In this document: piece by piece, positions 60,967 to 64,000 of the stretch
Numbering within the stretch: position 1 is the stretch's first letter
Layout: each line of letters begins with the position of its first letter
Assembly: GCA_944386545.1 (NCBI GenBank)
Contig: CALXBK010000004.1
Coordinates: 1 to 64,000 of the forward strand
DNA from: an uncultured Ruminiclostridium sp.
Lineage (GTDB): Bacteria > Bacillota > Clostridia > Oscillospirales > Ruminococcaceae
Reading direction: 5' to 3'
Length of the DNA stretch: 64,000 nt
The notes under the pieces: model-generated
What the model saw: the letters and a program-made list of their open reading frames with translations, nothing else
Databases searched by the model: none
Told to the model about the DNA's origin: nothing
Translations under genes and position numbers: made by a program

Positions 60967-61035
60967 GTTAAGTGAAATATGCAGTAATTTACCTATGGTA
61001 ACAACCGGGCTGCACCTTACCGAAAGGAAGATATT

Positions 61036-62445
61036 ATGGACAACGCTTTACTTGCACAGCTCAAGGACACGCTTGACTTCAAAGAGGACGGAGAGAGCAT
61101 ATACGGCGCTTATGACGGCTTCGGCTTTGTCTTTTGCCAAAGGGACGAAAAATACCTTGATATGAGAATGTGGCTCAGAAAAAGCCCGCTTGCCAAAAGC
61201 ACACCCGAAAAGTTCTTATTTGCCAAAGGCGCTTTTCAGACCTCAACGAACGATACCGAGCTTTGCGCGCTTATTCCCGTTCAGGGGGCAGAGGAGATAT
61301 GTACGCTGCTTGCCGACCTTACGGAATTTTTAAAGCAAAACTATTACGGCAACGTCTGCAAGCTCTGCCGTTCTTCAATAGGACTTGATTTTAAAAAGGG
61401 CGAAAACGGCGAGATAAAGCAGTATTGCCGCCTTTGTGCGCAAAAGGTGAAATCCGCACCCGCCGCAGTATCGCCTGAGCCGCAGCAAACAACCGCTTAT
61501 AATGATACCGAAAACGCTGTGCAGGATATTCCGATTTTCAATCCACAGGCGCAGTCCGACAGCACTGACGACAGCTTCACGGGAGAGGTAACTCAGACGC
61601 AGATCGATATTAAGGGGCTTGCCTCGGTATATCAGGACGTTCTCTTTAAAAAAGACGCAGCCTCTGCAATGCCCGACAGCAACGAAACGCACGAAAGCGT
61701 TAAAAAGCAAAGCGCTCCCCCGTTTGCAGTACAGAAAGCAGAGCGTGAATTTTACGATCCCCGATTTGACGAGGACAGCTCAACTTCCGAAAGGCTTCCC
61801 TTTGATTATGTTCCGCCGACGGACGAAAGCCTGCCGAGGGTAGAATCAATAAACAGAAGCTCTGAAAGCAAAAACACTACACCGACAGGTTACTCCGATT
61901 GGGACGATAAGGCGCACGGCGAACGCTTCAAACCGATGAAGCCCTACCGCCCCACAAGATTAGCCGAAAAACCAATGCCGATAAAAGGCTTTCTCGGCTC
62001 GCTTGCTTTAGGCGTTGCCTGCGGCGTACTGTGCGGGCTAATTTATCATTTTGACATAATAGTGTTGTGGATTATTATGCTTGTCGTTTCGGTGATTGCG
62101 GTAATATACGGATATCTGCTTTTCGGCAAGAAGTTTTCCCTTTCGGGAATTTTGCTCGGCTTTGCGGCGGTGTTCATTCAAGGTCTGGCAAGAGTTCTTA
62201 CGACGAGGTTAATCTACGCCATAAAATATCCCTCCAATCCCGTTTCGTTTACCTCCGGCTTATTCTCCGATCCCATTCACTATCTTCAGCTCCTCTTCTA
62301 CGCAATAGCCATTGAAAAATACGCTGTGGGCGTCATAAAAGAACTCATAAATTTCAAAAAAGAGCCGCCGCAAAATTCCAATCCGATAAGAAAGGCTATC
62401 AGAAAAATATTAATCGGTAAAGATGATGAAATAAAGTGGAAATAA
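61036..62445 (+). CDS. Zinc-ribbon membrane protein of unknown function
   Basis: A 469-residue protein. Residues 1-108 form a globular domain without a known motif. CKLCRSS (about 113) and CRLCAQ (about 133) make a likely zinc ribbon. Residues 140-310 are acidic, Gln/Ser/Pro-rich and probably disordered. Three to four membrane helices lie at about 316-340, 342-362, 368-392 and 410-430, and the C-terminus is basic. The order soluble-zinc-disordered-membrane suggests a cytoplasmic sensor or adaptor tethered to the membrane; I do not recognise the family. GAAAGGA precedes ATG 61036. It is monocistronic, with its own promoter and terminator. Confidence 0.78.
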   Translation: MDNALLAQLKDTLDFKEDGESIYGAYDGFGFVFCQRDEKYLDMRMWLRKSPLAKSTPEKFLFAKGAFQTSTNDTELCALIPVQGAEEICTLLADLTEFLKQNYYGNVCKLCRSSIGLDFKKGENGEIKQYCRLCAQKVKSAPAAVSPEPQQTTAYNDTENAVQDIPIFNPQAQSDSTDDSFTGEVTQTQIDIKGLASVYQDVLFKKDAASAMPDSNETHESVKKQSAPPFAVQKAEREFYDPRFDEDSSTSERLPFDYVPPTDESLPRVESINRSSESKNTTPTGYSDWDDKAHGERFKPMKPYRPTRLAEKPMPIKGFLGSLALGVACGVLCGLIYHFDIIVLWIIMLVVSVIAVIYGYLLFGKKFSLSGILLGFAAVFIQGLARVLTTRLIYAIKYPSNPVSFTSGLFSDPIHYLQLLFYAIAIEKYAVGVIKELINFKKEPPQNSNPIRKAIRKILIGKDDEIKWK

Positions 62446-62461
62446 TACAACCGAAAACAGT

Positions 62462-62498
62462 AAAGATGGCTGTGCCAAACGCACAGCCATCTTTTTTG
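62462..62498. terminator. Bidirectional terminator between 61036 gene and fucO
   Basis: A perfect 14-bp stem AAAGATGGCTGTGC / GCACAGCCATCTTT with a 5-base loop and T-run. Confidence 0.92.
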
Positions 62499-62514
62499 GG
62501 GTTTTAAAAAGGAG

Positions 62515-63669
62515 TTAATATGCTTTCTTGTAGATTTCGAGAATTTCAGCCGCGCTGGTTTCTCTGGGGTTGCCGCCCGTACATACATCGTTGAATGCCG
62601 CAACGGACAGAGCCTCTAAATCCTCCTGCTTTACGCCGATTTCGGAGAGCTTCTGAGGAATGTCAATGGACACCGACAGCTTGCGTACCGCTTCAATAGC
62701 CGCCTTTACGCCCTCGTCGTCGGTCATGCCCTCTGTACCCTGAACGCCCATCGCCTTTGCGATAGCCTTGTACTTTGGCTTTGCGGAGCTTTCTGCGTTG
62801 TATTCCATAACAAAGGGGAGAAGCAGAGCGTTTGCAACGCCGTGAGGAGTATCATAGAAAGCGCCGAGCGGGTGAGCCATAGAGTGAACTATACCGAGGC
62901 CGACATTCGAGAAGCCCATACCTGCCACATACTGTGCAAGCGCCATTGTTTCCCTTGCCTTAGCGTCGCCCTGCACGCTGTCATAAAGCGAAGAAGCGAT
63001 AAGCTCGATTGCACGGAGCTCAACCATATCCGAAAGCTCCCATGCGCCCTTTGTAATGTAACCCTCAATTGCATGAGTAAGTGCGTCCATACCTGTTGAA
63101 GCGCAAAGCCCTTTGGGCATACCCATCATAAGGTCGCTGTCCACGATGGCAACAACGGGAATATCGTGCGGGTCTACGCAAACCATCTTCTTCTTGTTTG
63201 CTTCGTCCGTAATAACATAGTTGATTGTAACCTCTGCCGCAGTACCCGAGGTGGTAGGTAAAGCGATAAGGGGTACGCTCTTGTTCCCGGTGTCTGCAAC
63301 GCCCTCAAGTGAAACTACATCGGCAAAGTCGGGGTTTGCAATAATTATGCCGACAGCCTTAGCTGTATCCATTACCGAGCCGCCGCCTACCGCAACTATC
63401 GAATCTGCGCCCATAGCCTTGAACCTTGCAACGCCGTCCTGAACATTCTTCACGGTGGGGTTAGCCTTGATGTCGCTGTAAACCTCATAAGCAATGCCCG
63501 CCTTGTCAAGCTCGGCGGTAACCTTGCCTGCAACGCCGCAGTCAAGCAGTACCTTATCGGTTACGAACATAACCTTTTTAAGTCCTCTGCCGTTAAGCTC
63601 GGGTGCTAAGCTTTCTCTTGCGCCTGCGCCGAAATATGAGGTTTCATTAAGAATAAAACGATTTGCCAT
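62515..63669 (-). CDS. fucO: Lactaldehyde reductase / iron-containing alcohol dehydrogenase (FucO)
   Basis: A 384-residue group III alcohol dehydrogenase that looks like E. coli FucO over its whole length: MANRFILNETSYFGAGA, the NAD site VGGGSVMDTAKA, TTSGTAAEVTINYVITDE, CVDPHDIP and CTGGNPRE. Iron ligands are the Asp and His in GMDALTHAIEGYI and the two His in VHSMAHPLGAFYDTPHGVAN. It reduces L-lactaldehyde to 1,2-propanediol with NADH, the end step of anaerobic fucose or rhamnose breakdown. The promoter is at 63730-63758, with a leader hairpin (63697-63719) between. A probable class II aldolase lies upstream on the same strand. Confidence 0.92.
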   Translation of the reverse strand: MANRFILNETSYFGAGARESLAPELNGRGLKKVMFVTDKVLLDCGVAGKVTAELDKAGIAYEVYSDIKANPTVKNVQDGVARFKAMGADSIVAVGGGSVMDTAKAVGIIIANPDFADVVSLEGVADTGNKSVPLIALPTTSGTAAEVTINYVITDEANKKKMVCVDPHDIPVVAIVDSDLMMGMPKGLCASTGMDALTHAIEGYITKGAWELSDMVELRAIELIASSLYDSVQGDAKARETMALAQYVAGMGFSNVGLGIVHSMAHPLGAFYDTPHGVANALLLPFVMEYNAESSAKPKYKAIAKAMGVQGTEGMTDDEGVKAAIEAVRKLSVSIDIPQKLSEIGVKQEDLEALSVAAFNDVCTGGNPRETSAAEILEIYKKAY

Positions 63670-63696
63670 AAGTTATTACCTTCCTGTCTTATTTTT

Positions 63697-63758
63697 TAAG
63701 CGGCTTGCTGCCGCTTTAAGCTCAAATTAATTATACTACCTTTTGAGAAAAATTGCAA
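63697..63758 (-). promoter_or_regulatory. fucO promoter with leader hairpin
   Basis: Minus strand TTGCAA (63758-63753), 17 bp, TATAAT (63735-63730). A GCGGC/GCCGC hairpin with TTAA-rich flanks follows in the leader (63719-63697), just before the ribosome site. Confidence 0.65.
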
Positions 63759-63809
63759 CACTTTTCACAAAAAATTATTAATAAATTTAAAAAAAACTAT
63801 GCAAATAAT

Positions 63810-63847
63810 AGATTAAGGCAATGCCACAAAATTGACATTGCCCTAAA
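63810..63847 (-). terminator. Hairpin after the aldolase gene
   Basis: TTAGGGCAATG pairs with CATTGCCTTAA (one G-T-type mismatch) around a 12-base loop; the tail on the minus strand is TCTATT. It is a plausible terminator. Confidence 0.5.
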
Positions 63848-63863
63848 ATATGCAGATTATAAA

Positions 63864-64000
63864 TTACATATACTTCTTGTATCCGGGGTGCTTGCCCGTT
63901 ACTCCGTACTGCTCTCTCATACCGATAAGGCGGTCAATATTGTCGCGGCTGATGTCCTTTACGCCGCCGAGCAGTCTTGCAACAAGGGAGATGTGAGCCT
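63864..64000 (-). CDS. 3' end of a probable class II aldolase (L-fuculose-phosphate aldolase-like)
   Basis: Only the last 45 codons are in the window, running off the right edge. They read AHISLVARLLGGVKDISRDN, then IDRLIGMREQYGVTGKHPGY and KKYM. The HISLVARLLGG helix and the short basic tail resemble the C-terminus of class II aldolase/adducin-family proteins. fucO next door on the same strand makes fuculose- or rhamnulose-phosphate aldolase the best guess, since this enzyme makes the lactaldehyde that FucO reduces. So little sequence does not allow more. Confidence 0.45.
   Translation of the reverse strand, partial: AHISLVARLLGGVKDISRDNIDRLIGMREQYGVTGKHPGYKKYM

Overview
The window looks like a chromosomal segment of a gut-type Clostridia (Firmicutes), most like Ruminococcus and relatives (Oscillospiraceae). 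The basis is Gram-positive lipoprotein and cell-surface signals, an IreB homologue, a type III glutamine synthetase, a T-box leader, a DUF6125 gene, a GH95 fucosidase, and many sigma-A promoters with near-consensus boxes at 17-bp spacing. The genetic code is standard. I saw no tRNA, rRNA or CRISPR array.

Positions 1-18500 are accessory and rearranged. A higher-GC block (1 to about 1270) carries a small membrane protein and a TetR regulator that lost its 3' end at a junction. Next comes a module on the minus strand: a small secreted protein gene behind a consensus promoter, a strong terminator, then a lipoprotein, an HlyD-like adaptor, an ABC ATPase and a MacB/FtsX-type permease. A DUF6125 gene is divergent from it. 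The secreted-protein/DUF6125 pair occurs a second time at 12389-13789. Both secreted-protein copies are broken (one nonsense codon; one 1-nt loss in a poly-A run), one DUF6125 copy is truncated, and a TA-flanked miniature inverted-repeat element sits in its 5' UTR. Between the copies lies a segment with signs of an integrative element: a reversed zinc-finger gene fragment, an XRE regulator with a heterodimeric ABC exporter, tnpW and a truncated parM. Then follow a GH31 alpha-glucosidase with divergent AraC regulator, a DUF2935 protein, a decayed gene and a lipoprotein.

Positions 19400-24500 hold a large multicopper-oxidase-like gene (MnxG-like in size and motifs) split by a hairpin-rich insertion, then ireB and pdaA. 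Positions 24700-32960 are core: glutamine synthetase III with a leader hairpin, the jag-yidC-yidD-rnpA-rpmH operon (no dnaA beside it), an HD protein, a bactofilin and a polysaccharide deacetylase. Positions 33200-39000 carry surface genes: VTC-domain polymerase, DUF4956 membrane protein, Cthe_2159-type beta-helix lipoprotein and a choice-of-anchor I protein with an NPPTG-like C-terminal sorting signal.

Positions 40000-50340 contain topoisomerase IV-like subunits flanking a small HD protein, ptsI, a ribbon-helix-helix-like protein and clpB. Positions 50500-56230 hold an ECF S component, a deleted fibronectin-III pseudogene with a structured leader, rpmB, a GH95 alpha-L-fucosidase preceded by a small upstream ORF, and a DAHP synthase under a T-box with a UUC (Phe) specifier. 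An iorAB-aguAB operon (arylpyruvate oxidation; agmatine to putrescine), an unknown zinc-ribbon membrane protein, fucO and the 3' end of a probable class II aldolase close the window. GH95, FucO and the aldolase together suggest fucose use.
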